DNA of 61,914 nucleotides from a virus. The stretch spans positions 1-61,914 of the IMG/VR virus record IMGVR_UViG_3300050821_005615, one strand, 5' to 3'. Below, in pieces: positions 1 through 8,076 of the stretch; the first letter of the stretch is position 1, and every line of letters begins with the position of its first letter. Both the position numbers and the translations under genes were made by a program. Under the pieces are notes generated by a model, which searched no databases, was not told the DNA's origin, and saw only the letters and a program-made list of their open reading frames with translations.

Positions 1-1
1 A

Positions 2-232
2 ATAAGCGGTTTTAAAGTTTATGACGAAGAAAGATTAAAAGCTGACGGATTTAAATTGCCTGATAAAATACCCGAATACGAATATAGGGATGACTCTATT
101 GGAAAATATAGTCCTTGGAATAATCAAAGATTCCTTGATAAGGTAGGATATTTAAGAAGTATAGACGACCCTTTAAGTTACGTTCCTTGTTATAACGATA
201 CAAACCCAGATTACTATGACGAAGATTATTAG
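2..232 (+). CDS. Unknown protein, 5' end cut by window edge
   Basis: An open frame enters at base 2 and stops with TAG at 230-232, giving the last 76 residues. The peptide is rich in Asp, Tyr and Pro and ends in a very acidic tail (YYDEDY). I recognise no domain. Its stop lies 17 bases inside the next gene, whose ATG is at 216, which fits a translationally coupled operon. The true start is outside the window. Confidence 0.7.
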   Translation: MSGFKVYDEERLKADGFKLPDKIPEYEYRDDSIGKYSPWNNQRFLDKVGYLRSIDDPLSYVPCYNDTNPDYYDEDY

Positions 233-548
233 CATTATACCCATTAAAGAGCCTCAAGGAGAAGGTAAAAAAGAAAAAGAGGGTAATGGTAGCCAAAAAG
301 AAAATGATGGCTTTAAGGGCATTATTCCGTCAATTTTAGAATCAGTAGAAAATGCCACTCCATTCGATATAAATAAGCCTGCGTTAGATGTATTGGTTGA
401 TGTATTAAATGAGGATAACAAACGCACCTTAAAAGAAAAGATTTCCGCCTATGAAAAGGAACTAAAAATATCTTCTTTGGGGGATAAACGTAAAAAGTGG
501 CTTGAAAACAGAATCAAAGAATTAAGTAAAGAGATGTATAATGATTAA
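216..548 (+). CDS. Unknown 110-aa charged protein
   Basis: The product starts hydrophobic (TKIISIIPI), continues with a Lys/Glu/Gly/Asn-rich linker, then has a Lys/Glu-rich helical C-terminal half (about residues 60-110) likely to be coiled-coil. It overlaps the upstream gene by 17 bases and the downstream gene by 8, so it is translated as part of the same operon. No family recognised. Confidence 0.7.
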   Translation: MTKIISIIPIKEPQGEGKKEKEGNGSQKENDGFKGIIPSILESVENATPFDINKPALDVLVDVLNEDNKRTLKEKISAYEKELKISSLGDKRKKWLENRIKELSKEMYND

Positions 549-744
549 CGCTAAAAAATTACATAAAAAGTTTCAGGAATTTTACCCCAATGAATATAAG
601 GGAGCTGATTTACAAAAAGTATGTGACTTTATCGTTTCTAAAATTAACCCAACAAATAAAAAGAACTCAATCGGTTATTGTCTTAAACATTACGTAGATG
701 TTTGTAACTTTTTAATACAATGGGAAGGAACTAATAAAAATTAA
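541..744 (+). CDS. Unknown 67-aa protein
   Basis: A small basic protein starting at an ATG that overlaps the end of the preceding gene by 8 bases. It has regularly spaced hydrophobic residues and two Cys (CDFIV, YCLKHYVDVCNF), suggesting a compact helical fold. No recognised motif. The tight packing supports it as real. Confidence 0.65.
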   Translation: MINAKKLHKKFQEFYPNEYKGADLQKVCDFIVSKINPTNKKNSIGYCLKHYVDVCNFLIQWEGTNKN

Positions 745-748
745 ATTT

Positions 749-916
749 ATGAATACTTGTAAAGTATGTGGAGAAAAAACAACAACCATTTTTAATATCG
801 ATTTTAAACCAGTTCCTATTTGTGAATCGTGTGCAGCATCAATATTTTTACAACAGGCAACTTTGTACACTAAACAAGAATTTAAAAATGATAAACATAC
901 AACCACAAATAGATAA
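749..916 (+). CDS. Small zinc-ribbon-like protein (55 aa)
   Basis: The product begins MNTCKVCGEKTTT and carries a second pair in CESCAAS, so it has two CxxC knuckles about 20 residues apart. That pattern is expected of a one-zinc ribbon. It fills the gap between its neighbours almost exactly (4 bases before, 3 after). The role is unknown; small zinc ribbons in phages often bind nucleic acid or partner proteins, which is only an analogy here. Confidence 0.6.
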   Translation: MNTCKVCGEKTTTIFNIDFKPVPICESCAASIFLQQATLYTKQEFKNDKHTTTNR

Positions 917-919
917 GTT

Positions 920-1369
920 ATGACTGGTAAAGAATATTTTGAAGAAATGCCTGATGAGGTAGTAGAGTATTATCGGATAATGGCTATTACTGGTGGTCTG
1001 ATGGGATTACAAATGTACAACCGATGTAAAGAAATAGTCGAAAATAATCCTAAATATTTTGTATGGGAACATACTTATAAATCTATCCCTGATGAAGTAC
1101 ATGAGGCTTATTTGGATGAAAAAAATCCGGATAGGCATAAACCACTTGAATTTAAAAAGATTGGTTCAGGTAATGGTATTTTAGCAGATATAGAAGCGAT
1201 GGAAATACCTGAATTTAAAATAGACCCTAATTTTAATCTTGCCAATGCTTTAATGGATATGATTAAACACCAAGATGCACTTCATAAAAAACAATGGGAG
1301 CAAGAAAATGCTGATAAGAAACTTTGGGATAAATATTACAAAAAATATAAACTGGAATATAGAAAATGA
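920..1369 (+). CDS. Unknown 149-aa protein
   Basis: An acidic N-terminal half (EEMPDEVVEYY) is followed by a Lys-rich, probably helical C-terminus (KKLWDKYYKKYKLEYRK). No domain recognised. Its TGA overlaps the ATG of the next small gene (ATGA), so the two are probably translationally coupled. Confidence 0.7.
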   Translation: MTGKEYFEEMPDEVVEYYRIMAITGGLMGLQMYNRCKEIVENNPKYFVWEHTYKSIPDEVHEAYLDEKNPDRHKPLEFKKIGSGNGILADIEAMEIPEFKIDPNFNLANALMDMIKHQDALHKKQWEQENADKKLWDKYYKKYKLEYRK

Positions 1370-1491
1370 GAACACTAAAATTGATTAAAATTTGGTATTA
1401 CGGTTACATCCCCTTAGCAAAGAAAGTAAGGGATAGAATAATAACCGACTGTGATGCTTATTTTACTAAAACTGAAAACTTGGGGATTTAA
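1366..1491 (+). CDS. Unknown 41-aa basic peptide
   Basis: Starts at the ATGA overlap with the preceding gene and stops with TAA inside the stem of a terminator hairpin. The N-terminal half is basic and aromatic (LKLIKIWYYGYIPLAKKVRDR). No family recognised. The ATGA coupling and the position as last gene before the terminator support it. Confidence 0.5.
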   Translation: MRTLKLIKIWYYGYIPLAKKVRDRIITDCDAYFTKTENLGI

Positions 1492-1504
1492 ATATCCCTT
1501 TTTT
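1483..1504 (+). terminator. Rho-independent terminator ending the left plus-strand operon
   Basis: GGGAT (1483-1487) pairs with ATCCC (1494-1498) around a six-base loop and is followed by a T-run at 1499-1504. It separates the plus-strand operon from the convergent minus-strand operon whose last stop is at 1504. The stem is short, so efficiency may be modest. Confidence 0.6.
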
Positions 1505-1947
1505 CATTTAGTTACTCCCTTTGTGCTTGATTCGTTCAACGCTTTCCTTGCAATATCAACGATAAATTTAGGGGCTAATCCGGCTTTGCTTATTTGCTCT
1601 AAAGCAGTACGCATAGCTTCATGCTGTATGCTTTGGGATTTAAACTGGTTGGCGTACTCGTTCATTGCTGCCAATGCACTACCCTTGTGTATCAATCCTG
1701 TGGGGTATATATTATCACTACTATGATATTTATTCAATATTTCTCCTGCTGTTTTCATGGGGGCTTGTTCATTTTCCTCCTGCATCTTTTCGTAGTCTTC
1801 TGCTCCTAAAATATATGCGGCACGAATGCAATCAATATTGCTCTTTAATTTTTCCATAGCAATTGGGCTATCTATTAAGCCTCCAAAATCATATGGGAAA
1901 TTATCAATAGCCATCTTCCTTATCTTATCCTTTGTTTCGGGTGTCAT
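1504..1947 (-). CDS. Unknown 147-aa protein
   Basis: Last gene of the long minus-strand operon. The sequence is mostly helical in character (MTPETKDKIRKMAIDNF at the start, a KALNESSTKG tail) with an internal stretch resembling a capped helical bundle. No family recognised. Its start overlaps the end of the upstream peptidase-like gene by 23 bases. Confidence 0.7.
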   Translation of the reverse strand: MTPETKDKIRKMAIDNFPYDFGGLIDSPIAMEKLKSNIDCIRAAYILGAEDYEKMQEENEQAPMKTAGEILNKYHSSDNIYPTGLIHKGSALAAMNEYANQFKSQSIQHEAMRTALEQISKAGLAPKFIVDIARKALNESSTKGVTK

Positions 1948-2449
1948 GGGGTTGGTTTTTAATTAAAGTTTGAAAATTAGATATAGTGGTTAGACCTTCT
2001 TTTGAAGGATGAGGGTCGTGAACTAATTTCCCTTCTTTGAAAATGCAAATATGATTAAACCCTCTTGGTGATTTACCGCTTACTAAATAGTAATTATGTT
2101 TATTTTTATATTGCCAATGTCTTCTATCATCGTGGTCTGGCATTAATTCTAAAACCTTGTTGTAATTACTTCCGTCTTGACAATTTATGTTAGGTATGGT
2201 CTTAAATCCATAATGGAATGATAAGTACTTGTCATCAGTGCACAAATCCCATCCCTTACTTTCTAAAAAAGTTAACATAACTTCTGCCCAATATCCTGTA
2301 TCTAAATGATAAAAAACTTCAACGTTAGGTATCTCTGTAATTGGCACTTCAAGAATAGATGCTATACATGCTGCAAAACAATTTCCCCTTGTAATTATTT
2401 CGCCTTTTGTATTTGTTATTACAACTTTAGTCTGTGTAACTGGTATCAT
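1925..2449 (-). CDS. Papain-like / C39-like cysteine peptidase fold protein
   Basis: The 174-aa product has the hallmarks of a phage family with a papain-like fold: GNCFAACIASILE near residues 22-34 (candidate nucleophile Cys24), SPRGFNHICIF near 127-137 (candidate His133) and VHDPHPSKEG near 143-152 (candidate Asp145). The order Cys-His-Asp fits a cysteine peptidase or amidase. The substrate is unknown. It lies in a block of early/accessory genes, which argues against a head-maturation protease. Inference: an enzyme acting on a host protein or peptide. Confidence 0.65.
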   Translation of the reverse strand: MIPVTQTKVVITNTKGEIITRGNCFAACIASILEVPITEIPNVEVFYHLDTGYWAEVMLTFLESKGWDLCTDDKYLSFHYGFKTIPNINCQDGSNYNKVLELMPDHDDRRHWQYKNKHNYYLVSGKSPRGFNHICIFKEGKLVHDPHPSKEGLTTISNFQTLIKNQPHDTRNKG

Positions 2450-2452
2450 ACA

Positions 2453-2884
2453 TTAAAGTTTAACTGTTAGTTCTGTTTGGGTTAAGGCGTATACCAAATT
2501 TTGAAACTCATGTAATGTTACTGGTATTCGCTCCATAATACACCATGAATTAAAATAAGTGCGACCATTAAAATAAGAGCCACTTGGTAAATGAATGCTA
2601 AGTTTTCCAAAGTCGAAACTGAATCCATTATATGTAGGAGTGTATTTCGGTTGGCACTTCTTTAATATTTCAGATGTCAAAGGAATGCCTTCAATATTAT
2701 CATAACTACAAGCCATCCCCATACCAATTACGGGGCTATCATTTGATACCCTACATTCTGATACAGACAGTTCTATTATAACGCTGTTATGAGGGTTCAT
2801 TTTATCATGTCCTTTCACATGAACGATATTCCCTATCCTTAAATCACTTGCCTTAATATCTGTATGCTCACGTTGTTGGCTCAT
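2453..2884 (-). CDS. LRIGN-type small protein widespread in Bacteroidota phages
   Basis: The 143-aa product contains ASDLRIGNIVHVKGH near its start, a GIPLTSEILKKC segment in the middle and a C-terminal LHEFQNLVYALTQTEL helix. This arrangement (LRIGN, then GIPLT, then LHxxQNLYxALT) recurs in small proteins of Bacteroidota phages and prophages. No biochemical function is established that I know of. The family match is by memory of the motif. Confidence 0.65.
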   Translation of the reverse strand: MSQQREHTDIKASDLRIGNIVHVKGHDKMNPHNSVIIELSVSECRVSNDSPVIGMGMACSYDNIEGIPLTSEILKKCQPKYTPTYNGFSFDFGKLSIHLPSGSYFNGRTYFNSWCIMERIPVTLHEFQNLVYALTQTELTVKL

Positions 2885-2907
2885 AATTAAAAAGGTTTTG
2901 TTTGTTG

Positions 2908-3327
2908 TTATTTAATGGGTGCGGCTTGTGGTTTAAAATCGTCACCAAAAAAGCTATCAAGCTGTCCATAATCTACTTTTACAACTTTGCCATTAAAATA
3001 TCCATAATTGGCTAATTTATCATCACCGCCGAAATGTTTTTTATGTTCAGGAATAAAAGTTGTTTGCCAATCTTCACTGGTAAGCATGGTAGCTTTTTTC
3101 ATTATTAATATCCAACCACCCCATGAACACCATAAAACAGGACAAAGTAAATAAGATGTACCCTTTTCATATTTGCCGCTATTCCATTTCCATGTTTTTG
3201 ATTCATCCATATTTGATATAAGACCCATTAAGAAGTGGCTCCATTGATGTGTAAATTTTGGAATCTTAACAACAAAATTTTTAAACTCAAAAACTATCCG
3301 TGTGCATCCGATCATATTTACTTTCAT
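2908..3327 (-). CDS. Kinase-fold-like small protein (function unknown)
   Basis: The 139-aa product reads VFEFKNFVVKIPKF near residues 12-25, then a WSHFLMGLISNMDES helix, LLCPVLWCSWGGWILIMKKA around 61-78, and ends KVVKVDYGQLD. The order VxKIP (like a kinase beta-3 Lys), a hinge-like segment and a late VDYG (like DFG) suggests a shortened protein-kinase fold. No HRD catalytic loop is evident, so it may be a pseudokinase or a different fold. Treat the fold call as tentative. Confidence 0.4.
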   Translation of the reverse strand: MKVNMIGCTRIVFEFKNFVVKIPKFTHQWSHFLMGLISNMDESKTWKWNSGKYEKGTSYLLCPVLWCSWGGWILIMKKATMLTSEDWQTTFIPEHKKHFGGDDKLANYGYFNGKVVKVDYGQLDSFFGDDFKPQAAPIK

Positions 3328-3411
3328 ACTATTTTAATTTACCACCACCTCAATAGATTGGATACTGATGGAAGGGTTATTGTTTTACTTTTTTTCTACT
3401 GCCTGAGCGGA

Positions 3412-3453
3412 TTAAAGCGGCACTTCCACCCAAATATCTGCATCTTTTATCAT
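3412..3453 (-). CDS. Possible 13-residue peptide or remnant
   Basis: An ATG overlaps the TGA of the upstream gene (ATGA) and opens MIKDADIWVEVPL before a TAA. The same frame continues past that TAA with two more stops before the next gene. It could be a coupled micro-peptide or the start of a degraded gene; bases 3328-3449 hold no other supported gene. Confidence 0.2.
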   Translation of the reverse strand: MIKDADIWVEVPL

Positions 3454-3674
3454 CCATTTTTTTCTTCTATGCCACTGAATGTTAATTGCAGTCCGCAAGA
3501 ATCATTCAAGTCTTTAATTTTAGCACATCCTATTACCCAAAATTCAGGGGAATTGCCAGGAACTTTTCGCATCATTAATATTTGCGCAGTAAGCAATTCC
3601 CTTACTGCGTGTTTATAACTTTCAGTAAGGGTAACCTTGCGAAAATCAAAATCCTTTTTTATAATCTTTCCCAT
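3450..3674 (-). CDS. Unknown 74-aa protein
   Basis: Starts MGKIIKKDFDFRKVTLTE and contains a helical EsYKHAVRELLTAQ-like stretch, then a WVIGCAKIKDLNDSC segment. No family recognised. Located within the tightly spaced minus-strand operon and ends in an ATGA overlap with a possible micro-ORF. Confidence 0.6.
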   Translation of the reverse strand: MGKIIKKDFDFRKVTLTESYKHAVRELLTAQILMMRKVPGNSPEFWVIGCAKIKDLNDSCGLQLTFSGIEEKNG

Positions 3675-3699
3675 ATCCTATTGTTTAGTGTGAGTTGAT

Positions 3700-3891
3700 T
3701 TATTTAATGAAGTTGCCTTTTATATTTCGCATAGAAATATTTGCCTGTTTTAATTGCTCTGGATGCCTGTGATTCATAGTTAATCGTGTTTCTTCACAGT
3801 TGATAACTATCTTAATTGATGTTGTAGTATCGGGGCATAAACGCTTAATTTCTTCAATTAATTCTTCGAAACGTAGCTTGTTGTCTATCAT
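3700..3891 (-). CDS. Unknown 63-aa protein
   Basis: A small protein with an acidic N-terminal helix (LRFEELIEEIKRLC) and a basic C-terminal half. No motif recognised. It starts only 2 bases after the upstream zinc-binding gene stops, consistent with co-translation. Confidence 0.55.
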   Translation of the reverse strand: MIDNKLRFEELIEEIKRLCPDTTTSIKIVINCEETRLTMNHRHPEQLKQANISMRNIKGNFIK

Positions 3892-3893
3892 GA

Positions 3894-4121
3894 TTATTTG
3901 TTTTTGCTGTTAATGTAGTTGGTGTATAGTTGTTCGGTAGTTAAATTTGGTTGAGACAACTGTAAGTAATTAAAATGCCTTATATCTGTAACTGGTTTTT
4001 CTTCTCCACATTCTCGACAAATGCCTTTCCAGCATGTACATACACCTGCACCTTTAAGTTGTTTTTCAGTTAGATATTTATGACCGCAATCAAGGCATAT
4101 AGGTCTGTTATCGTGCATCAT
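3894..4121 (-). CDS. Small zinc-binding protein (75 aa)
   Basis: The N-terminal half holds CLDCGHKY, then CTCWKGICRECGEE: at least five Cys plus His in CxxC-type pairs, consistent with one or two bound zinc ions. The C-terminal third is polar and probably helical. Function unknown. It is the first gene downstream of the TnpB element. Confidence 0.6.
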   Translation of the reverse strand: MMHDNRPICLDCGHKYLTEKQLKGAGVCTCWKGICRECGEEKPVTDIRHFNYLQLSQPNLTTEQLYTNYINSKNK

Positions 4122-4175
4122 TTTATTTTATAAGTTTAAGTATTAGCTGACATATCCAAAATCGGATTTTAAAAC

Positions 4176-5261
4176 CTACGCACGAACTATTGCTTCACGT
4201 TGGCGGTCTAAGGTAATGCCCTTACCTTCTATATTTTTAGCTGCGTTAAAATCAGCATTATCTTCGTTGCCACATTTTAAGCAGATAAATAACGACTGAC
4301 TGATTCTGTTTTTTGCATCTACATAACCACATTTATTACAAGTTTGTGATGTATGCCTTGCGTTAACTTTTACGCAATTAGTTTTGTATGCAATCATTTC
4401 GCCGAACATTCCCCACCCAGCATCTAAAATATGCTTGCTTAAATTTCCGTTTTTACTCATCCCTGAAACATTCAAATCCTCTATGTAAACCGTATGAAAG
4501 TTTTTGGCAATTTTGGTTGATTCCTTATGCAAAAAATCTTTTCTGATGTTAGCAATTTTATGGTGCAGTAACGATAATTTTTTGCACTGCCTTTTCCAAC
4601 TATTGCTGCCTTTTTTCTTACGTACTAACGACCTGTTTTCAATCCTAAGTTGTCTTTCATATTTTTTAAAATGCTTTGGATTTGCGATAAAATTCCCATT
4701 ACTATCAATGCAAAAATGCGATAATCCCATATCCAAACCAATGACTTGGTTCTCGTCTTTGTTTTGAATATCTTTTACCACATCTGTAACGATAGTTATA
4801 AAATAACCAGTAAGTTCTTTTTTTATTGTTGCCGCTTTGATGTTACCCATTATATGAGCATCTTTAAACATTTTTACCTTGCCAATCTTTGGCAGATTTA
4901 TATTATTAACACTTAATTTTATTATTCCGGAGTTTTGTTTAAATAAAATCGATTTATAATACCTTTTATTAGCCCACTTTGGAAATCCAGCTCCTTTAAA
5001 AAATCTATTATATGAGTTATCTAATCTTTCAATGACGTTTTGTAATGACTGGGCTGGTACATCAGCAATCCAATCTATATTTTTTATTGTCGTTAATTGT
5101 TTCATTAACTCAAACTTACCAACCGATTCTTGTTTATTTTTCCACGCCTCAATTCTAATTTCCAACGCCATATTATACACAAAACGGCACGTACCAATCC
5201 AGTTGTCGATTCGGATTTGCTGCGATTTTGTTAATATTAATTTGCGTTTATATGTTAGCAT
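4176..5261 (-). CDS. tnpB: IS200/IS605-family TnpB RNA-guided nuclease, apparently intact
   Basis: The 361-aa product has the full TnpB layout. It has an N-terminal RHH/WED-type region (SQQIRIDNWIGTCRFVYN), a three-part RuvC nuclease with Asp177 (VIGLDMG), Glu261 (VYIEDLNVSGM) and Asp337 (NADFNAAKNI), and a zinc ribbon with Cys308, Cys311, Cys327 and Cys330. It ends with the usual TLDRQREAIVRA tail. TnpB proteins are RNA-guided DNA nucleases whose guide RNA is made from the 3' part of the gene and the sequence just beyond. No TnpA transposase lies beside it, and phage genes abut both sides (18 bases upstream, 54 downstream). AAAAT-CCG-ATTTT at 4158-4170 may be part of the guide-RNA end. Confidence 0.93.
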   Translation of the reverse strand: MLTYKRKLILTKSQQIRIDNWIGTCRFVYNMALEIRIEAWKNKQESVGKFELMKQLTTIKNIDWIADVPAQSLQNVIERLDNSYNRFFKGAGFPKWANKRYYKSILFKQNSGIIKLSVNNINLPKIGKVKMFKDAHIMGNIKAATIKKELTGYFITIVTDVVKDIQNKDENQVIGLDMGLSHFCIDSNGNFIANPKHFKKYERQLRIENRSLVRKKKGSNSWKRQCKKLSLLHHKIANIRKDFLHKESTKIAKNFHTVYIEDLNVSGMSKNGNLSKHILDAGWGMFGEMIAYKTNCVKVNARHTSQTCNKCGYVDAKNRISQSLFICLKCGNEDNADFNAAKNIEGKGITLDRQREAIVRA

Positions 5262-5279
5262 ACTTCGTATATGGTTTGC

Positions 5280-5663
5280 TTACTTTTCATTGGTGGTTAT
5301 TTTTGATAGTTTATAAATAATCCATGCTGCGAAGTCATCTTGTATTTTAACTGCTTTTTCAACAGGAAAATTATGTGCGCCAGTTCCAGTTAAGTTGCCC
5401 CAGCCTCTTATCGTGATGAACAACTTGCCATTGTTTTTTATTTCAATGCCCTTAAGTGAAAGTTTAAGTTCATCTATCGGTTCATGCTTATTTGAATTAA
5501 GGGATTTTACAACCTTGTCTTGTAGTTCCAAACATCCCTTAGTATATTCTCCTTTATCATCAAATTCACTTTCAAACTGAAAAACAAAATTACCGTTAGC
5601 ATCATATATCCAACTTCCGTATTTTGGCTTATGAAATGGTTGTTTATAAAAAGATAATTCCAT
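5280..5663 (-). CDS. Unknown 127-aa protein of phage type
   Basis: The sequence reads like a small beta-rich protein: SWIYDANGNFVFQFE in the N-terminal third and IRGWGNLTGTGAHNF followed by a helix (EKAVKIQDDFAAWIIYKL) at the C-terminus. Similar RGWGxLTGxG proteins occur in phages without a known role. It lies just upstream of tnpB. Confidence 0.6.
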   Translation of the reverse strand: MELSFYKQPFHKPKYGSWIYDANGNFVFQFESEFDDKGEYTKGCLELQDKVVKSLNSNKHEPIDELKLSLKGIEIKNNGKLFITIRGWGNLTGTGAHNFPVEKAVKIQDDFAAWIIYKLSKITTNEK

Positions 5664-5670
5664 TGTTGTT

Positions 5671-5904
5671 TTATTTTAAGTATTCATCAATAGTTTTTTG
5701 TGCAAGTTTTATAAGTTCCAAAGGATTCCCGTCAGGGTGCATAGCGGCTACCTTTTCCAACGCCTCCAATAAAGGCTTACCATCCTTCCTACCCATTTCA
5801 TGCCCATCAATAAACCCATCCCTTCTTACAGGTGAGCATAGTCCTTTTTGCTGCATCCTTCTATCGTATAGGTTAGCGGCGTGGATTGTTTTTTGGTCGG
5901 GCAT
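5671..5904 (-). CDS. Unknown 77-aa protein
   Basis: A compact helical protein (ATG at 5904) containing YDRRMQQKGLCSPVRRDGFIDGHEMGRKDGK followed by a C-terminal helix. The paired Arg-rich and His/Glu residues are suggestive but match no family I know. It is spaced 7 bases from its neighbour on each side. Confidence 0.6.
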   Translation of the reverse strand: MPDQKTIHAANLYDRRMQQKGLCSPVRRDGFIDGHEMGRKDGKPLLEALEKVAAMHPDGNPLELIKLAQKTIDEYLK

Positions 5905-5910
5905 TGTTGG

Positions 5911-6336
5911 TTATTTAGTAATGACAGTTAAGAAATGAAAAGTACCGCTATCGCAATCGTATTCTTTTGTTATGTAATAAGCAAATACTCGTCTATGATG
6001 CTTATCATCATATAGAATACAGTTTTTTGTTTTGTTACCGCAATTAGAATAAAAGAAAGATGCCGTATGTTTTTGAAGTATATATTTTGAAACAATATAT
6101 CTAGTATTCAGATATTTAATATTGTTATTTTCATCAAGATAGAATGCCGATAGTACATTTTTTATAGTATCTGTTTTATGAACCCAATATGTACTATCCT
6201 TTATAGATATACAGGAGAGTTCATAAAAGTGATTCGTATCTCTCAATAGACTATAGGCACTATCGAGCTTTATCTGCCCATAGGCGTTACCCACAAAAAC
6301 CAAAACAGTAAGCAGGAGGATTGATTTATTTAGCAT
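5911..6336 (-). CDS. Exported protein with signal peptide
   Basis: Residues 1-20 (MLNKSILLLTVLVFVGNAYG) form a typical signal peptide with an AYG cleavage site, leaving a mature protein of about 120 residues. The mature part has four Cys that could form disulfides and is rich in Tyr and Lys. No domain recognised. Its placement in an early-type operon suggests a protein acting in the host envelope, for example in superinfection exclusion; that role is inference. Confidence 0.6.
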   Translation of the reverse strand: MLNKSILLLTVLVFVGNAYGQIKLDSAYSLLRDTNHFYELSCISIKDSTYWVHKTDTIKNVLSAFYLDENNNIKYLNTRYIVSKYILQKHTASFFYSNCGNKTKNCILYDDKHHRRVFAYYITKEYDCDSGTFHFLTVITK

Positions 6337-6354
6337 GGTTGGTTAGTTTTAAAA

Positions 6355-7089
6355 TTAATGACAATGGCATGATTCAGGAAACATATCTTCTGTGAAGTTT
6401 ATGTTGTCGAATATTACTCTTGTTTTGGCAATAATTAATCGAGCTACATAAGAAGTGAAATTATCGCTAAGGATGTCTTTTGTAAATGGCAATTCAAGTG
6501 TAACCCCATCAACAGATATTTTCATGGTTTTGGTATCCATAAAGCGGTTTGTTGATTTAATTTTATTAACTTCAGGCAACGTGAACAATTCGTGATAGGT
6601 TACCCCGTCATTAGTTTGTTTATGAAATCCTAGTCTGTACTTTTTTTCTGTATTAGAAATTTCAAGATATACAAATGTGCCATCATTCCTTTCCTCAAAA
6701 ACATCATAATCATCCATATCATGATTATTTATTCCAAAGTCGCTATCATCAACAAATTGTTTAAGAAATTCAGACATTTTTATTTCCGCTGGTTCTCTTG
6801 TGAGTAACTTTTTTACAATTGGTATAAACGTTTTAGCAACCGCAGCATTTGCAATAGCATCAATTTCATTACTTAACGAATCATTCAAAAGGGCGATTAT
6901 GTCTGGTAATTCCAAGCTGTACCCAATAGTTTTATTTTTCAATTCCTCTTCGATAGCTTTACGATACGGAGAATTGTAACCACTATAATATTCTTTAATG
7001 GTTTCTATTGCACCTTTCATCGCAAATTCGTTTGCTTTTTCTTTTAGTATTGCAGTATCCAATACTGGTAAAATTTCGTTTGTATTCAT
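6355..7089 (-). CDS. Unknown 244-aa protein
   Basis: The N-terminal half is helical (ILKEKANEFAMKGAIETIKEYY) and contains a segment like an oligomerising helix. The C-terminal half is beta-rich (TKTMKISVDGVTLELPF) and ends in SCHCH, a possible metal-binding tail. The layout recalls unknown proteins of Bacteroidota phages; no function can be assigned. Confidence 0.6.
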   Translation of the reverse strand: MNTNEILPVLDTAILKEKANEFAMKGAIETIKEYYSGYNSPYRKAIEEELKNKTIGYSLELPDIIALLNDSLSNEIDAIANAAVAKTFIPIVKKLLTREPAEIKMSEFLKQFVDDSDFGINNHDMDDYDVFEERNDGTFVYLEISNTEKKYRLGFHKQTNDGVTYHELFTLPEVNKIKSTNRFMDTKTMKISVDGVTLELPFTKDILSDNFTSYVARLIIAKTRVIFDNINFTEDMFPESCHCH

Positions 7090-7128
7090 GTTGTTGTTTT
7101 TATTTATAAATGATGTAAGGGGATAAGG

Positions 7129-7509
7129 TTAGTACTTTTTGCCGTGATATTTTTCACGAAGCGAATTGTAACGCATCTTAGCTTTTATATGAGCCTCAAG
7201 GTCTATATTTTTATAGGCAGCTAAGTCCATCACACGAATCATAATGTCGGCAAGTTCTTCCTCAAAAGTACCTTTAACATTCTGCCTGAATGATTTCCAA
7301 AAGTCCTCATCAGATACCCAGCCATTAACTGCTCCAATTGGTGACGATTCCATTCTTTTGTGCATGTACATATCGTTCCTATCTGCCTCTAACGCCTCTG
7401 ATACTTCACTATGTATAAGGCATAACATTTCGCCGATGTTCTTTTCTTTTTCAAAGAAGCCTTTGTCAATTGCGTTTTTGTGAATTTGTTTTGCAAGTTC
7501 GTTTATCAT
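7129..7509 (-). CDS. MazG-type nucleoside triphosphate pyrophosphohydrolase
   Basis: The 126-aa product carries the all-alpha NTP pyrophosphatase signature: HSEVSEALEA with Glu35 and Glu38, then EEELADIMIRVMDLA with Glu85 and Asp88. These acidic residues bind magnesium and hydrolyse NTPs or dNTPs to the monophosphate and pyrophosphate. In phages such enzymes are thought to clean the nucleotide pool or lower alarmone levels. The length matches single-domain MazG-like proteins. Confidence 0.85.
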   Translation of the reverse strand: MINELAKQIHKNAIDKGFFEKEKNIGEMLCLIHSEVSEALEADRNDMYMHKRMESSPIGAVNGWVSDEDFWKSFRQNVKGTFEEELADIMIRVMDLAAYKNIDLEAHIKAKMRYNSLREKYHGKKY

Positions 7510-7558
7510 TATATTTTGTTTAGTATTTTATACCCCCTTATGTATTGAAAGGGGTGGG

Positions 7559-8071
7559 TTAATCAGTGTATGCAATATATTCAAATGAGTATTTATCAAA
7601 GTGTTCAAACCTACCGCCGAATGAGCCTATTACACGTGGAAGTATTGTGGATGTCGTTTCTGTTCCTTCGGGGAATACTCCTAATACTTTTTGGCTAAAA
7701 TGAGTATGCGATTCTGTTCTCATTTCAAGTTTTGTCGCAGGTTCGTCACCACGATACTTTTTAAAAAATGAATCTCTTCGCTTATCCCATTGTTCATTTT
7801 GTAAGCGATACCTTTCCTGCTGCTCTTTACTAATCGTTGGCAATTCAACATCGCTTGCTTCCCAATCACATTTAGGACAAAATGCCGTATCAGTTGTGCA
7901 ATATGAACATGGTGGATTAATATGGCAACTGCAACAACCTTCTTTTTCGTGTTCATCAATAATACCTGTACATCCATCACGGTTACATACTTCGCCTTTA
8001 CAAACACCTTCTTGTATATTTATCCGTTGTGGATAAGGGCTTATACCTGTAGGTGGTTTATAGTCGTTCAT
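7559..8071 (-). CDS. Cysteine-rich zinc-binding protein
   Basis: Residues about 22-70 hold a dense run of Cys pairs (CKGEVCNRDGC, CCSCHINPPCSYC, FCPKCDW), enough for two or three zinc sites. A helical linker with many Arg and Glu follows and then a C-terminal domain of about 70 residues. No family recognised. Zinc-rich phage proteins often contact nucleic acid or host regulators. Confidence 0.6.
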   Translation of the reverse strand: MNDYKPPTGISPYPQRINIQEGVCKGEVCNRDGCTGIIDEHEKEGCCSCHINPPCSYCTTDTAFCPKCDWEASDVELPTISKEQQERYRLQNEQWDKRRDSFFKKYRGDEPATKLEMRTESHTHFSQKVLGVFPEGTETTSTILPRVIGSFGGRFEHFDKYSFEYIAYTD

Positions 8072-8076
8072 ATTTT

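Noticed and set aside
3235-3618. A 127-codon plus-strand frame
   Set aside because: It lies opposite two minus-strand genes with better protein character and has no neighbour on its strand.
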